This document shows positions 9,755 to 20,515 of a stretch of 64,000 nt of DNA, piece after piece. Position numbers and translations under genes: made by a program. This stretch comes from Arcanobacterium_A hippocoleae_A (GTDB taxonomy: Bacteria > Actinomycetota > Actinomycetes > Actinomycetales > Actinomycetaceae), in the NCBI GenBank assembly GCA_040360365.1, contig CP136412.1; one strand, written 5' to 3'. A model generated the notes under the pieces. It did no database searches. It was given only the letters and a program-made list of their open reading frames with translations, and was not told the origin of the DNA. Each line of letters starts with the position of its first letter. Position 1 is the stretch's first letter.

Positions 9755-11245
9755 GTGACGAATTCTCATCTTGATACACTTTCTCTTCGCACTAACGGAG
9801 ACGCCAGCCGAAACCAGCGTGCTCGGATGCTCACTCAGGGGCACCAAACCCTAAGTTCGCTTCCGCAAGCAATTCTTGAACTAGCTACTATTTTCGCACG
9901 TTCTGATGAAGAATTGGCATTAGTCGGCGGACCAGTTCGTGATGCTTTTCTCGGGATGCCGATTCACGATTTCGATTTCACCACTTCGGCACGTCCGGAA
10001 AAGACCCAGAAACTCTTGGAATCGTGGGGCGGATCCGTTTGGGATATCGGCAAAGAATTCGGCACAATCGGCGGTGCGCGCGATGGGTTAGTTGTGGAAA
10101 TTACCACTTATCGTTCCGAGCAATACAATCCGAATTCACGCAAACCCGAGGTTGACTACGGCGATAATCTTGAAGGCGACCTCACTCGCCGTGATTTTAC
10201 GGTAAACGCGATGGCGGTGCGTCTGCCGCAGTTTGAGCTTGTAGATCCATGCGGCGGTCTTGCAGATTTGGTCAGCGGGATTCTTGAAACCCCAGCTCCT
10301 GCAACACAGTCATTTGACGATGATCCGTTACGGATTATGCGGGCAGCGCGTTTTTCGGCGCAACTTGGTTTCGATGTTAGTGAACGGGTAATGGCAGCAA
10401 TGGTAAGTGAAGCGAGCCGCCTTGAAATCGTTTCCGTCGAACGAATCCAGGCTGAGTTGAAAAGATTGATTATTTCCGCGCAGCCGCGCCGCGGAATTGA
10501 ATTGCTTGTCGAAACAGATGTGATGGAATACGTGCTCCCAGAATTTTCCAGACTGCGGGAGACAGTTGACGAACATGCCCGGCATAAAGATGTATATGAG
10601 CACACATTGACGGTGCTTGATCAGGCAATCGATTTAGAGACTGATTCCGGCGGTGAAGTTCCGCGTCCGGATTTTATCCTGCGTTTTGCGGCGTTAATGC
10701 ACGATATTGGCAAACCGGCAACGAGACGTTATGAATCCGACGGCACTGTTTCGTTCCATGCACACGATCTTGTTGGGGCGCGAATTACAAAGAAACGGAT
10801 GAAAGCGCTGCGGTTCGACAAGCAGACCATTAAAGATGTGGCCCGCCTGGTTGAACTGCATCTTCGCTTTCACGGCTACGGCGAGCAGGCGTGGACCGAT
10901 AGTGCAGTGCGCCGTTATGTTGCTGACGCCGGGCCGCTGCTCGCTCGGCTGAATCGGCTTACACGTGCCGATTGCACTACCCGGAATAAACGGCGGGCCC
11001 GCTGGCTGCAAGCAGGAATGGATGATCTTGAGACGCGGATAAAGGCATTGCAGGAGCAGGAGGCAATTGATGCAATCCGCCCTGATCTCGACGGAAAAGA
11101 GATTATGGAATTGTTGAATTTGCAGCCGGGCCGCGAAGTTGGAATTGCACGGAAATATCTGTTGGAACTGCGGATGGAAGAGGGACCATTGGGGAAAGAA
11201 GCAGCTGCAGCGCGTTTGCTGCAGTGGTGGGAAAGCCGCAAATAG
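9755..11245 (+). CDS. pcnA: CCA tRNA nucleotidyltransferase
   Basis: 496 aa, intact. It adds CCA to tRNA 3' ends. The class II nucleotidyltransferase head shows LVGGPVRDAFLGMPIHDFDF (the metal-binding DFD pair), then RRDFTVNAMA and DPLRIMRAARFSAQLGF. A C-terminal HD domain (LMHDIGKPATRR) is typical of actinobacterial members. GTG start at 9755. None of the three tRNA genes in this window encodes CCA, so this activity would be needed. Confidence 0.95.
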   Translation: MTNSHLDTLSLRTNGDASRNQRARMLTQGHQTLSSLPQAILELATIFARSDEELALVGGPVRDAFLGMPIHDFDFTTSARPEKTQKLLESWGGSVWDIGKEFGTIGGARDGLVVEITTYRSEQYNPNSRKPEVDYGDNLEGDLTRRDFTVNAMAVRLPQFELVDPCGGLADLVSGILETPAPATQSFDDDPLRIMRAARFSAQLGFDVSERVMAAMVSEASRLEIVSVERIQAELKRLIISAQPRRGIELLVETDVMEYVLPEFSRLRETVDEHARHKDVYEHTLTVLDQAIDLETDSGGEVPRPDFILRFAALMHDIGKPATRRYESDGTVSFHAHDLVGARITKKRMKALRFDKQTIKDVARLVELHLRFHGYGEQAWTDSAVRRYVADAGPLLARLNRLTRADCTTRNKRRARWLQAGMDDLETRIKALQEQEAIDAIRPDLDGKEIMELLNLQPGREVGIARKYLLELRMEEGPLGKEAAAARLLQWWESRK

Positions 11246-11318
11246 CAAAATCAAGCTGGAAGTTTACTCGATTATCTGAAAAGTGTGGGAAAATTGGAGC
11301 AGTTTGAGAGGAGCTAAC

Positions 11319-12732
11319 GTGGAGGAATTGGGCGGAAACGGCACTGCGGCGGAAGCAGCACGCGAAGCCGAGATGGCGAACGACTTAATCAGCAGTGAAT
11401 TTACTGAAGAATCTCCGGAAAACTCACCGCGGGTAGTCGGTACTGAAAATGATGAACATTTAGATGGGCGCGCACCGACGGGGTTAATGGTGCTTGCCGT
11501 TTTTCACTGCTGACAATATCGCTTGCCGGATTTCACTATATTGAAAGCGTTTTTACCCCGATTTTTCTTGCACTCACACTTGTGCTCGCCTTTCGTCCCA
11601 TTGGCCGGGCGCTGATTAAACGCGGTGTGCCGAGCTGGATTGCAATGCTTGCGACTTTCATCACGTTGATGGTGGTGTTTATTGGGATTGTTTCCGTGAC
11701 GGTGTGGGCTTTAAGTCCAGTACCGGAGACACTTTTCAACTATTCCGGGCGTTTTCAGGAAACGATTAATCAGGCGATTGCTTTTGCAGATCAATTCGGA
11801 ATTAAGACCAAAGATTTGTCCGGTTTTTTGAATGATCTGAACTATAATTCTTTAATCTCGTGGGCGTTAACGCTGGTTGATTCGCTTTCGTCAATTGGCG
11901 GATTGATTGCTGTTGTAGTCATTTCGCTTTTCTTTATCACGATTGATACGGTCACTTTGAACGTGCGGTCGCGGGTTGCCCGTCAGAGTAATGCGAATCT
12001 TGCAATCGCACTTGCTGTGTTTGAAAAACGAGTCCGTTCCTACTGGATTATTTCCACGATTTTCGGTTTAATCGTCGCAATTATTGACGTATTCGCCTTA
12101 CAATTTCTGGCAATTCCGCTTGCCTGGACTTGGGGAATGTGGGCATTCATTACGAACTATATTCCGAATATCGGATTCGTTATCGGCGTGCTTCCGCCAA
12201 TGCTGATGGCTTTACTGGATCAGGGCTGGCAGTCGATGATTTGGGTTGGTGTGCTTTACACGGTTATCAACGTGGTGATTCAAAGCTTTATTCAGCCAAA
12301 GTTCACTGGCGATGTGGTGGGCCTTTCACCTTCAGTTACTTTTATTTCGTTAATTATCTGGACGGTTATCGTCGGCTTGCTTGGTTCAATTCTCGCTGTG
12401 CCGCTAACCCTGTTCTTCAAAGCATTACTGATAGATTCTGATCCGCGTACACGCTGGCTTGACGTTTACTTCGTATCAGAGAAAGATACAAGAAAACGTG
12501 AAAAAGCCGGATGGTATAACGTCGATCGGGTACCGCTTGCTGATACGGAAGATACGATACCTTCCACTGGTTCGCAGGAGCTGGGAGTATCCAATTTGCC
12601 GATTTTTAATCGGCAGCGGCAGACCCTGCAAGGGTGGACACGCAAAATTAAGCGTTCCACGAAAAACAAAAACAAGAAAACGAATTCGCCGGATGTACAG
12701 CGCACAGCGAAAGCTGTAAAAAGGCGAAATAG
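11319..12732 (+). CDS. AI-2E family (PerM/YdiK-type) permease (two frameshifts)
   Basis: About 471 aa after repair. Multi-TM family with a hydrophilic acidic N-terminus, paired helices (LALTLVLAFRPIG, LATFITLMVVFIGIVSVTVW), the typical central segment FITNYIPNIGFVIGVLPPML, and IQSFIQPKFTGDVVGLSP. GTG start at 11319 with SD GAGAGGAG. A T5 run near 11499-11503 (one T short) breaks the frame after GLMVLAVF, and an A5 run near 12719 lets the reading overrun a TAG at 12730-12732 that otherwise ends the gene just before the next start. The substrate of most family members is unknown; some are Na+/H+ antiporters. Confidence 0.8.
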
Positions 12733-12743
12733 GAGCGCATTTA

Positions 12744-14944
12744 ATGGCAATATCCGCTGCAGGAAATACCTTAGGATTAAAAAAGCGACGGTTTAACTAT
12801 CCGCGCGCCGGGAAAGGAACGGTTCTGCGCTGGTTGCCGAGTTGGCGTTTTACCGTAGGTTCAATCTTGGCGGCAGCCGCACTGGGGATCGGGATTTTTC
12901 TCGGTCTTTACGTGAGCACAGCGGTTCCGGAACCAGATGATTTCGCGCTCGCGCAAAAACTACAGTTTATTATGACGACGGAAAAACTGAACTCGGATCA
13001 CTATCGGAAATAAACCGGTCGGTAATCCCCGGCGAGCAAATTCCAGCGGTGATGAAGAATGCCGTCGTTGCTTCTGAAGACCGGACTTTCTACGAGAATA
13101 ACGGGATATCAATTAAGGGAATCGCGCGTGCGCTGTGGAATAATATTCGCGGCGGCGCAACACAGGGCGGATCCACATTAACGCAGCAATATGCAGAACG
13201 CTACTATCTTGGCGGAACAACTTCTTTGCTGGGGAAAGCAAAAGAAGCAATTCTCGCGTTGAAAATCGACGGTTCGCAGAGTAAAGACGAAATTCTTGCA
13301 AACTATTTGAACACGATTTACTTTGGACGGGGTGCGTACGGGGTGGAAGCTGCCGCGCGCGCTTATTTTAATATTGCGGCAAAAGATTTAACGCTTCCGC
13401 AGGCTGCGCTGCTCACGGCAGTAATTCCGGCTCCCAGTGCGTGGGATCCGGCGGTTAACCCGCAGAAAGCCCAGCAGCGGTATGAGCGGGTATTGAAATT
13501 GATGGCAGAAGATGAATGGATTTCACCTGCGGAGCGAGATCAGGCGTTTGCTGCATTCCCGCAGAGTGTTGAACCGAAATCTAATAATGTTTTTGGCGGC
13601 ACTAACGGCTACCTGCTGCAGACGGTAAAAGAGGAACTGGTAAATACTGCTGGTTTTACTGCGGAAGAAATTTCTACCGGCGGATATAAAATCGTAACTA
13701 CTTTTAATCGGGAAAAGCAGCAGGCACTGGTTGATGCGGTGAACTCGCTGCCGGAAGACCGCCCGGCGAATAATCATGTTGGGGCTTATTCGCTCAATCC
13801 GCAAAACGGCGAAGTGTATGCGCTCTATGGCGGGGCTGATTATCTGAAACAACAGTTGAATGATGCAACGCAATCCCGGGCGCAAGCCGGTTCGACGTTT
13901 AAGATTTTTACACTTGTCGGGGCGATTGAAAACGGGATTCCGATGCACCGGAAGTTCCCGGCGCCTGCCACAATGCGAATTCCGGGAACGGACCAAACTA
14001 TTTCAAATAGCGGGATGGTTAACTATGGAGCACTTGATCTTGTTGGGATGACGCGAACTTCCGCAAACACCCCGTATGCTGCAGTAAATTTGGAGATTGG
14101 ACCGCAGACTACGGTAGATACTGCGGTGAAAATGGGTATTCCGAAAGATAATCCGGGGCTTGCTGCGAATGTTGGAAATCCGCTTGGATCTGCGTCGGTG
14201 ACTGCAAAACAGATGGCGGCAGCATATAGTGTGGTTGCCGGAGAAGGGAAATTATATAAACCGCATACAGTTAAGTCTGTTGCGAAAATGAACGGTGCAA
14301 ACGTATTTTCCGGCGATACGGCGGGAAAGCAGATACTTTCGAAAGAAACTGCGGCACTTGCGACGCACGCATTTCGCTCGGTAATGGGTGCAGGAACGGA
14401 TGTTGCAAAGCGTATCGGTGTGCAAACTGAACGTGAATTTGCGGGAAAATCGGGTACCTCAACCGGTCCGGTATCAGGATGGTTTATTGGGTATACCCCG
14501 CAAATGGTGACGGCTGTGAATATGTTCCAGGTTGGTCCCAATGGAGAACAAGAGCAGCTGAGCAGCTTCGGCAAGGTCCGGACGATTTATGGCGCAACAT
14601 TCCCGCTTGATGTCTGGTGGAAGTACACTAAGGCAGCCTTGAAAGAGACAGCAGCATTAAAGTTCCCGGATGTGCGGGAACTATTAGCCGCACAGAATCT
14701 GCCGCCGGCGGTTCCGAAAGAAACGGCAGAAGAATCGGAGGAACAGGCTAATCAGGAGGAAGAAGCGGGAGCCGTAACACCGCCGGCAGAAAATTCTCCG
14801 CAGCCGGGCACTGCTCCTGTTCCGGATGAAACAGTTCCGAAAAATCAAGAGGAACCAAAACCGGCAGATCCTTCGCCGAATCCGCGGAGAAATCCGCCAA
14901 ATAATCCCGGCGGAAATAATCCCGGAGAAGCTCCCGAAGGATAA
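12744..14944 (+). CDS. class A penicillin-binding protein (frameshifted)
   Basis: About 733 aa after repair, a bifunctional peptidoglycan glycosyltransferase/transpeptidase. One N-terminal TM helix (TVGSILAAAALGIGIFLGLYV) is followed by GT51 motifs SEDRTFYENNGI, QGGSTLTQQYAERYYLGG and KDEILANYLNTIYFGRGAYG, then transpeptidase motifs STFK (in QAGSTFKIF), SAN and KSG (AGKSGTSTGPVSGWFIGYTP). The C-terminal tail is Pro/Glu/Asn-rich. SD AGGAG is 10 bases upstream of the ATG. An A5 run near 12955-12959 (one A short) causes a stop at 13013; the downstream frame resumes with DDGKTELGSLSEINRSVIP. Confidence 0.93.
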
Positions 14945-14968
14945 GAAGTGAATATTGCGTGAGTATTG

Positions 14969-15008
14969 AATCTGCCCGAAGATGTTCCATCAAATATTCG
15001 GGCAGATT
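14969..15008 (+). terminator. terminator after PBP gene
   Basis: AATCTGCCCGAA and TTCGGGCAGATT form a perfect 12-bp stem 24 bases after the PBP stop, followed by a short T-rich stretch. Confidence 0.75.
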
Positions 15009-15220
15009 TAATTTCACTCGAAGCTGTTCAGCTGTTTGAAATTGGTTTTATTCCAAAGGCAGATATCTGTTTTCCAATCGAATTAACCGGAAATTAGCGC
15101 ATTGCGGCAGTGTGGCGAAGTCCGCACCAAATCCTCGGAGAAGTTCAGGTAAACTTAGCTACTGTAATGTATTCACAGCCGGCAATATCGGTTGCTTTGC
15201 AGTGAATATGTTCGATGCAT

Positions 15221-15275
15221 AACCCTCCTGCCATGGAAATACCGTGGCCGTTGAGACCAAAGGAGGTGGGTAAAT
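15221..15275 (+). promoter_or_regulatory. candidate regulatory leader of rpsF (SD sequestration)
   Basis: CCTCCT (15224-15229) is exactly complementary to the rpsF SD AGGAGG (15261-15266). Between them CCATGG/CCGTGG (15231-15248) can form a small stem with a CCG next to it. S6:S18-binding rpsF leaders are known in several phyla; assignment to that class here is inference from position and fold only. The wider gap 15009-15220 shows nothing else I can support. Confidence 0.35.
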
Positions 15276-15578
15276 ATGCGTCAGTACGAGATGATGATTA
15301 TTCTCGACCCGGAAGTAGATGAACGTAATCTACAGTCGTTCCTCGACAAGCTGCTCGCCGTCGTCCCAAATGAAGGCGGCACGCTAGACAATATTGACAT
15401 TATGGGCAAGCGCCGTCTCGCTTATGAAATCAAGAAGAAGTCTGAAGGTGTGTACGTAGTGGTATACATGACCGCTACCCCGGAAACCGCTCAGGAACTC
15501 GATCGTTTGCTCGGTTTGAATGAAGCAGTGCTTCGCACGAAGCTGCTTCGCTTCGAACCAGCTCCAGCAGAGGCCTAA
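15276..15578 (+). CDS. rpsF: 30S ribosomal protein S6
   Basis: 100 aa, intact. MRQYEMMIILDPEVDERN, GGTLDNIDIMGKRRLAYEIKKKSEGVYVVV and LLRFEPAPAEA are classic S6. It binds the 30S platform with S18. Strong SD AAAGGAGGTGGG. First gene of rpsF-ssb-rpsR-rplI. Confidence 0.98.
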   Translation: MRQYEMMIILDPEVDERNLQSFLDKLLAVVPNEGGTLDNIDIMGKRRLAYEIKKKSEGVYVVVYMTATPETAQELDRLLGLNEAVLRTKLLRFEPAPAEA

Positions 15579-15605
15579 TCGAAGAAACTGAAGGGAAGCT
15601 AAAAG

Positions 15606-16145
15606 ATGGCAGGCGAACCAAATATCACAATCGTCGGAAACCTCACGAGTGATCCGGAGCTAAAATATGTTAGCACTGGTCGGGCCGTCGCAAACTTCAC
15701 TGTGGCATCTACGCCGCGCAACCTCAACCGGCAAACCAACGAATGGGAAGACGGCGAAGCGATGTTTGTGCGATGTGCAGTATGGGCACAGTATGCAGAG
15801 CACGTAGCGGAAACCCTCACGAAGGGGATGCGTGTGATTGTGACGGGAAAGCTGCAGGTGCGTTCGTACCAGCGTCAAGACGGCTCACAGGGAACCTCGA
15901 TTGAGATTCAGGTGGAAGAAGTCGGGCCATCTCTGCGCTACGCCACAGCTACAGTGAACCGAACAAGCAGCGGGAATGGTGGCTTTGGCGGCGGAGCAGG
16001 CGCTCCCCGCGGCGGATTCAACCAAGGAGGCGGGCAGGCCGGCGCCTCTCGCCCATCCTACGACGCTCCAGCAGGCGGTGCATACCACGATCCGTGGGCT
16101 TCAGATCCGCAAGGATCTTCGTATGATAACGAGCCGCCGTTCTAA
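15606..16145 (+). CDS. ssb: single-stranded DNA-binding protein
   Basis: 179 aa, intact. An N-terminal OB fold (ITIVGNLTSDPELKYVSTGRAVANFTVAS, FVRCAVWAQYAEHVAETLTKGMRV, VRSYQRQDGSQ) is followed by a Gly/Ala-rich disordered linker and the acidic-hydrophobic tip ending EPPF that recruits replication and repair partners. It lies 27 bases after rpsF, as in most bacteria. Confidence 0.97.
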   Translation: MAGEPNITIVGNLTSDPELKYVSTGRAVANFTVASTPRNLNRQTNEWEDGEAMFVRCAVWAQYAEHVAETLTKGMRVIVTGKLQVRSYQRQDGSQGTSIEIQVEEVGPSLRYATATVNRTSSGNGGFGGGAGAPRGGFNQGGGQAGASRPSYDAPAGGAYHDPWASDPQGSSYDNEPPF

Positions 16146-16147
16146 AG

Positions 16148-16263
16148 TTCTTTTAATTTCGTACTGATTCGTTTCGCTCGGTGAATCGCTTTGCGGAACG
16201 CAGTGAGCAGCTTTCAATAACGCGATTAAAGAATTGTGAACGAAGCAGAGAAAATTAAAAGAA
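16148..16263 (+). repeat. long-range inverted repeat between ssb and rpsR
   Basis: TTCTTTTAATTT (16148-16159) and AAATTAAAAGAA (16252-16263) are perfect 12-bp complements 92 bases apart, enclosing smaller hairpins such as GATTC/GAATC. The roughly 228-bp ssb-rpsR gap is wide for this operon, so this may be an attenuator or partial terminator. Confidence 0.35.
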
Positions 16264-16373
16264 TCCGAGAACGTTTAGCGTCACATATTTAGACTTTTCT
16301 CCTTTTGCACGAACGGGTTTCCGATACGGAAATATCGGGGATGTGCAAAGGGTGTGAATGAAAGAGGAACAAA

Positions 16374-16610
16374 ATGGCAAAGCCAGTATTGCGCAAGCCA
16401 AAAAAGAAGGCCAACCCGTTAAAGTCGGCCCGTGTCGAGAACATCGACTACAAAGATACCGCAACTTTGCGGAAGTTCATTTCCGATCGCGGCAAGATTC
16501 GTTCACGCCGTGTAACCGGTGTTACTGTGCAGGAACAGCGGAAGATTGCGCGTGCAGTGAAGAATGCACGTGAAATGGCTCTTCTGCCTTACACCAGCTC
16601 GAACCGCTGA
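16374..16610 (+). CDS. rpsR: 30S ribosomal protein S18
   Basis: 78 aa, intact. KVENIDYKD-type core (ARVENIDYKDTATLRKFISD), RGKIRSRRVTGVTVQEQRKI and AREMALLPY are standard S18. It pairs with S6. No zinc-binding cysteines are seen, so it is the Zn-free form. Confidence 0.97.
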   Translation: MAKPVLRKPKKKANPLKSARVENIDYKDTATLRKFISDRGKIRSRRVTGVTVQEQRKIARAVKNAREMALLPYTSSNR

Positions 16611-16626
16611 TAGGGAGGATTTAAAA

Positions 16627-17076
16627 ATGAAAATCATCCTTACGCACGAAGTAAAAGGGCTCGGTACCGCTGGCGAAGTAGTAACTGTGAAAGACGGCTA
16701 CGGCCGGAACTTCCTGATTCCGCGCGGCTATGCAGTGGCATGGACGAAAGGTGCGCAGAAGCAGATTGATCAGATTGCTGAATCAAACCGCAAGCGTGCA
16801 ACTCATGATCTGGAAGCAGCGCGTGAAGTACGCGATGTGCTCGAAACTAATGTGCTTGTAATTGTGAAGACCGCCGGTGAAAACGGCCGTCTTTTCGGCG
16901 GAGTAAGCACTGCTGATGTGGCTGCAGCTGCATCAGAAATTTCCGGCAAGAGCATTGATCGCCGTGCAGTAAACCTCGCTTCCACGATTAAATCCGTGGG
17001 CGAATATGCCGGCACCGTGAAACTTCACGATGAAATCACTGCAAGTCTGAAGATTCAGGTGAACGCTGCAAAGTAA
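16627..17076 (+). CDS. rplI: 50S ribosomal protein L9
   Basis: 149 aa, intact. MKIILTHEVKGLGTAGEVVTVKDGYGRNFLIPRGYA is the L9 N-terminal rRNA-binding domain; the C-terminal domain follows a helical connector. ATG at 16627 with SD GGGAGG at about 16613-16618. Upstream in-frame codons overlap rpsR and are not used. Confidence 0.98.
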   Translation: MKIILTHEVKGLGTAGEVVTVKDGYGRNFLIPRGYAVAWTKGAQKQIDQIAESNRKRATHDLEAAREVRDVLETNVLVIVKTAGENGRLFGGVSTADVAAAASEISGKSIDRRAVNLASTIKSVGEYAGTVKLHDEITASLKIQVNAAK

Positions 17077-17097
17077 TTTTAGTTGCTGCAGATAGTT

Positions 17098-17137
17098 AGT
17101 CTGGCGGGGAGAGATTGTGTATCTTCCCCGCCAGACT
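17098..17137 (+). terminator. terminator of the rpsF-rplI operon
   Basis: AGTCTGGCGGGGA and TCCCCGCCAGACT form a perfect 13-bp GC-rich stem followed by TTTTAATTTT, a canonical intrinsic terminator 21 bases after rplI. Confidence 0.93.
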
Positions 17138-17270
17138 TTTAATTTTCGTGTTTTTGCGGTGAACCGGCTAAACCGTTAACCCGCAAACCTGACTAATCCC
17201 ATTAAGATTAATCCCGTTAATCCGAGTAATGAAATTTTCATTATTAAACGCAGAAAAGATTAAATACAAC

Positions 17271-17333
17271 AAAGCGGGCAAGTCAGATTCCGAAACTAAT
17301 TAATTACAGTTTCCGGAATAGATCGCCCGCTTT
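17271..17333 (-). terminator. terminator of the MFS gene
   Basis: AAAGCGGGC (17271-17279) and GCCCGCTTT (17325-17333) close a long hairpin with an inner AGTTTC/GAAACT stem. It lies after the minus-strand MFS gene and carries U tracts in both directions. Between it and the rplI terminator (17138-17270) there are only imperfect AATCCCGTTAATCC-like repeats. Confidence 0.75.
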
Positions 17334-17406
17334 TGCCGGATGCAATCAGAAATGCCAGAAGTTTTGCATATTTTCCGATTGAATTGCCGGAGTTTGGGTT
17401 TATCCG

Positions 17407-19100
17407 TCAGAGTTTGCGCTTTTCAACAATTTCTTCAAGAACAAGCCGGTCGATATCCTGCAAATCTTTAATCAGCAGCTGTTTCTCAGCGTACTCTAAG
17501 TCTGAAAGTTCACGTCCGGCAAGGCGAACCAAAATTGCACGTTTCTGTGCGTCAAGCGGCAGCTGCGGTTTCGGATCAGCTGATTCTTCACTCCGCCCGA
17601 AATCTTTCGAACCGCCGCCCTTTGGAATTGTCATTACGATTGAAACAATAGTGAGCAGCAAGAATACGAGAGAAACGCCGAGCGCCACCATTGCGGCAAG
17701 CCGAACTGACGCATTATCGGTCCGGCCTTGGAGCACAATAATATCCGGAACAGCAGCACCCTGCAGACCATAGTAAACTGCAAGTGAAATTGCGGTGCCG
17801 ATTGCTCCGCCCAGTGAGGAAGCCATCTTATAGATTCCTGATCCGGCACCCGCCCGTTCCGCCGGAAGCGCAGAAAGAGCGGCATCCGTCGACGGTGTTG
17901 CATAGAATGCCAACCCGACACCGAAAAGACAGTAAGCAATAATCGCGAGGATTACATATGCGCCGATTAGCAAATGCGTTGCCATTAGCATTCCGCAGGA
18001 AACAATTGTGATTAGCGCCCCCAAATCATTGGCTTGCGCGGTCCGAATTTTTGCAGCAGCTTTTCACCTACGCGGATGAAAGCAATGATAAAAATGCCGT
18101 AGCCGACTGAAAGTAAACCGGCATCAAAGGCAGTATACGCACTGCCGTCAGGTTTATGCCCAGCCATCTGAATCACTTGCTGTGAAACAATCAGCATCCC
18201 GATAGTGCCGTTGACTAAAAAGTTCGAGATTGTTGCACCGGTAAAGGTTGTGTTCTTAAAAAGTGCAAAATTCACGAATGGATTACGCTGCTTCTTTTCC
18301 CAGAAGTAGAAACAAGCGTAGAAAACGAGCGACAGCACGAAAAGGCTGACCGTCGTAAACGACCCCCATCCCAGCTTTGATCCGTAAAGCAGCACAATCA
18401 TCAGTGAAAGTGTGGCAGCGATAAAGGTGACAAGCCCGAGATAGTCAAAACCTTTTCTTTCAGCACTTTCAACGCGGTCTTCCGGCGTTCCGAAAATCAT
18501 CAAAAATGAGACAACCGAAATTGCGATTGAAGCGATAAAAATCCCGCGCCAGCCAACATAGTTCACGACGGTTCCGCCAAAAATTGCGGCAAGACCGGAT
18601 CCGCCCCAGGAACCGATTGACCACATTGAGACAGCGCGCTGCCGGGCAGCTCCGTCCCAGTAAGATTTTACAAGCGCCATTGAAGCAGGCATGATACATG
18701 CAGCTGCGAAACCTTGAATTATCCGGCCGATAATCAGCAGCGGAAGTGCGAGAACACCCGCAGCAAAAACCAGGAGCAGCGAGCCGAGAATATTTAAGGC
18801 AACGCCGATAAGCGTGACTTTTACCCGGCCAACCTTATCTGCGGTTCCGCCAGCCAATACGATGAAAAGACCAGAAAACAGGCCGGTAACAGAGACGGCA
18901 AGGTTCATCGACGAAGCGTCAAGATACTCGTGGTTTGCGTTAATATCCGCCATAATTTCCGGAGCAACAGTGCCGGCGGTTCCGGCGAAAAGCCAGAAAG
19001 TGACGACGGCAAGAACGATTCCCCAAAGCAGTTTTTCAGTTCCCTGATACTTTTCCGGAGCTTTTTTCCGCTGCGTTTTGCGGTTAGTTTTCCTGTTCAA
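17407..19100 (-). CDS. NorB-like MFS multidrug efflux transporter (frameshifted)
   Basis: About 564 aa after repair, 12-14 TM segments. Drug:H+ antiporter family. Several segments read like staphylococcal NorB: TFWLFAGTAGTVAPEI, AVSVTGLFSGLFIVLAGG, ADKVGRVKVTLIGVALNILG, IIGRIIQGFAAACIMPAS, SMWSIGSWGGSGLAAIFGG and YATPSTDAALS. NorB exports quinolones and other compounds; the substrate here is unknown. TTG start at 19100 behind GGGGGAT. A G5 run near 18019-18023 (one G short) ends the frame at WGR instead of WGALITIVS. The C-terminus is a charged cytoplasmic tail. Confidence 0.85.
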
Positions 19101-19170
19101 AATAAATCCCCCATACTGTGTTAAATCATTTTTGTATCTGAAATTGTGTTTCCGCCGGGATACGCTGCGG

Positions 19171-20378
19171 TTATTTCCCGAGAATCATCATTGCAGCCGC
19201 AGCAGCTGCTTTAGTTCCGGCAGCCAGTGATGGCTGCAGTGCCGGACCGAAGCCGGGGTTGTGGTTCGGGAACTTTTCCTGATCCGGTTTGAAACCGCCG
19301 AATCCCCAATAAATATATGGGCAGCCGAAAGCATTTGGGATTGTTGAAAAATCTTCGGAAGCTGTTTGTGCTTTCAAATCAACAACGTTTTCTGCTCCGA
19401 GCACGCTGCGCAGATGCGCAGTGAGCTGCTGGTTTAATTCCGGATCATTGTAAGTTAGCGGATATTCGTCATAGACTTCAATTTCCGGCGCTTTTGGAGA
19501 ATGGGAAGCTGCACATTCGGCGGTAACAATCCGTTTGATTGCACTAATCAGCTGTTCGCGGATCTCATCCGAATAGGCGCGCACATTCAAAAGCAGCTCT
19601 GCTTCTCCGGGAATTACATTTGCGGCACTTCCGGCGCTCACTTTTCCAACGCTTACGACGCCGAAATCAAATGGGCTTACTTCACGGGAAACAATCGTTT
19701 GGATCCGAGTGATTATCGCGGCTGCAAGAACGACGGCGTCCACTCCGAGATGCGGCATTGAACCATGGGTCCCTTTTCCGAATACTTTCACCCGCAGGCT
19801 TGCTGCTGTCGAAAGGAACGGACCGTCGGCGGTGCCGATTTTTCCTGATTCGGGCGTGGTTAGCACGTGCTGTGCAAAGCAGTAATCCGGGGTGGGAATT
19901 CGTTCGGTGAGTCCGTCGGAAACCATTGATTTTGCACCCTGAGCGGTTTCTTCACCCGGTTGGAAAAGTGCAATATAGGTGCCGGCCCATTCGTCCTGAT
20001 GTTCTGCAAGCGCCCGAGCGGCGCCAAGTGCTGCTGCGATATGCATATCATGCCCGCATGCATGCATTGCCGGAACAAGTTCTCCGGCGGCATTCGGAGT
20101 TTTTGCGGTGGAAGCGTAGGGCAGCCCGGTATCTTCTTTCACGGCGAGTGCATCAATATCTGCGCGGAAAAGTACTGTTGGCCCGGTGCCGTTTTTGAGG
20201 ACGCCGACAACTCCGCCGCCAATCTGCTGGACAGTGTATCCGATAGCAGTGAGGATTTCAGTAATTTTGCTGCCGTATTCACCTCGAGCATTGAAAGTTC
20301 GGGGTGCTGATGGAAGTGAATATAGAGATCTTCTTGCCAGGAAGTATATTTTTCTAAGGAATCATAAATTGTGCTCAT
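19171..20378 (-). CDS. M20 family amidohydrolase/peptidase (frameshifted)
   Basis: About 402 aa after repair. M20D-type metal hydrolase (AmhX/HipO-like) cleaving N-acyl amino acids or amides. Metal-binding HACGHDMH (residues about 107-114), LFQPGEETAQGAK with catalytic Glu, GKGTHGSMPHLG of the lid domain, and a late histidine in FPNHNPGF. An A4 run near 20272-20275 (one A short) breaks it after NTAAK. It lies 70 bases upstream of the MFS gene on the same strand. The exact substrate cannot be told. Confidence 0.85.
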
Positions 20379-20515
20379 ATCTAATTATGCCAAGCAAATT
20401 TTTCTTTGTTCTAGGACTTTCATTTAAAAGTGAAAACATCGCGGAAAGTGAGCCAAAACGAAACTTTATTTGGAAAGTATTGATGCGGAAATATTGCCGA
20501 AGTTTTAAGCGCCGC

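Noticed and set aside
10156..10605. 149-aa minus-strand reading frame
   Set aside because: Antisense to intact pcnA; no family-like sequence.
14748..15017. 89-aa minus-strand reading frame
   Set aside because: It overlaps the PBP tail and the terminator hairpin in antisense.
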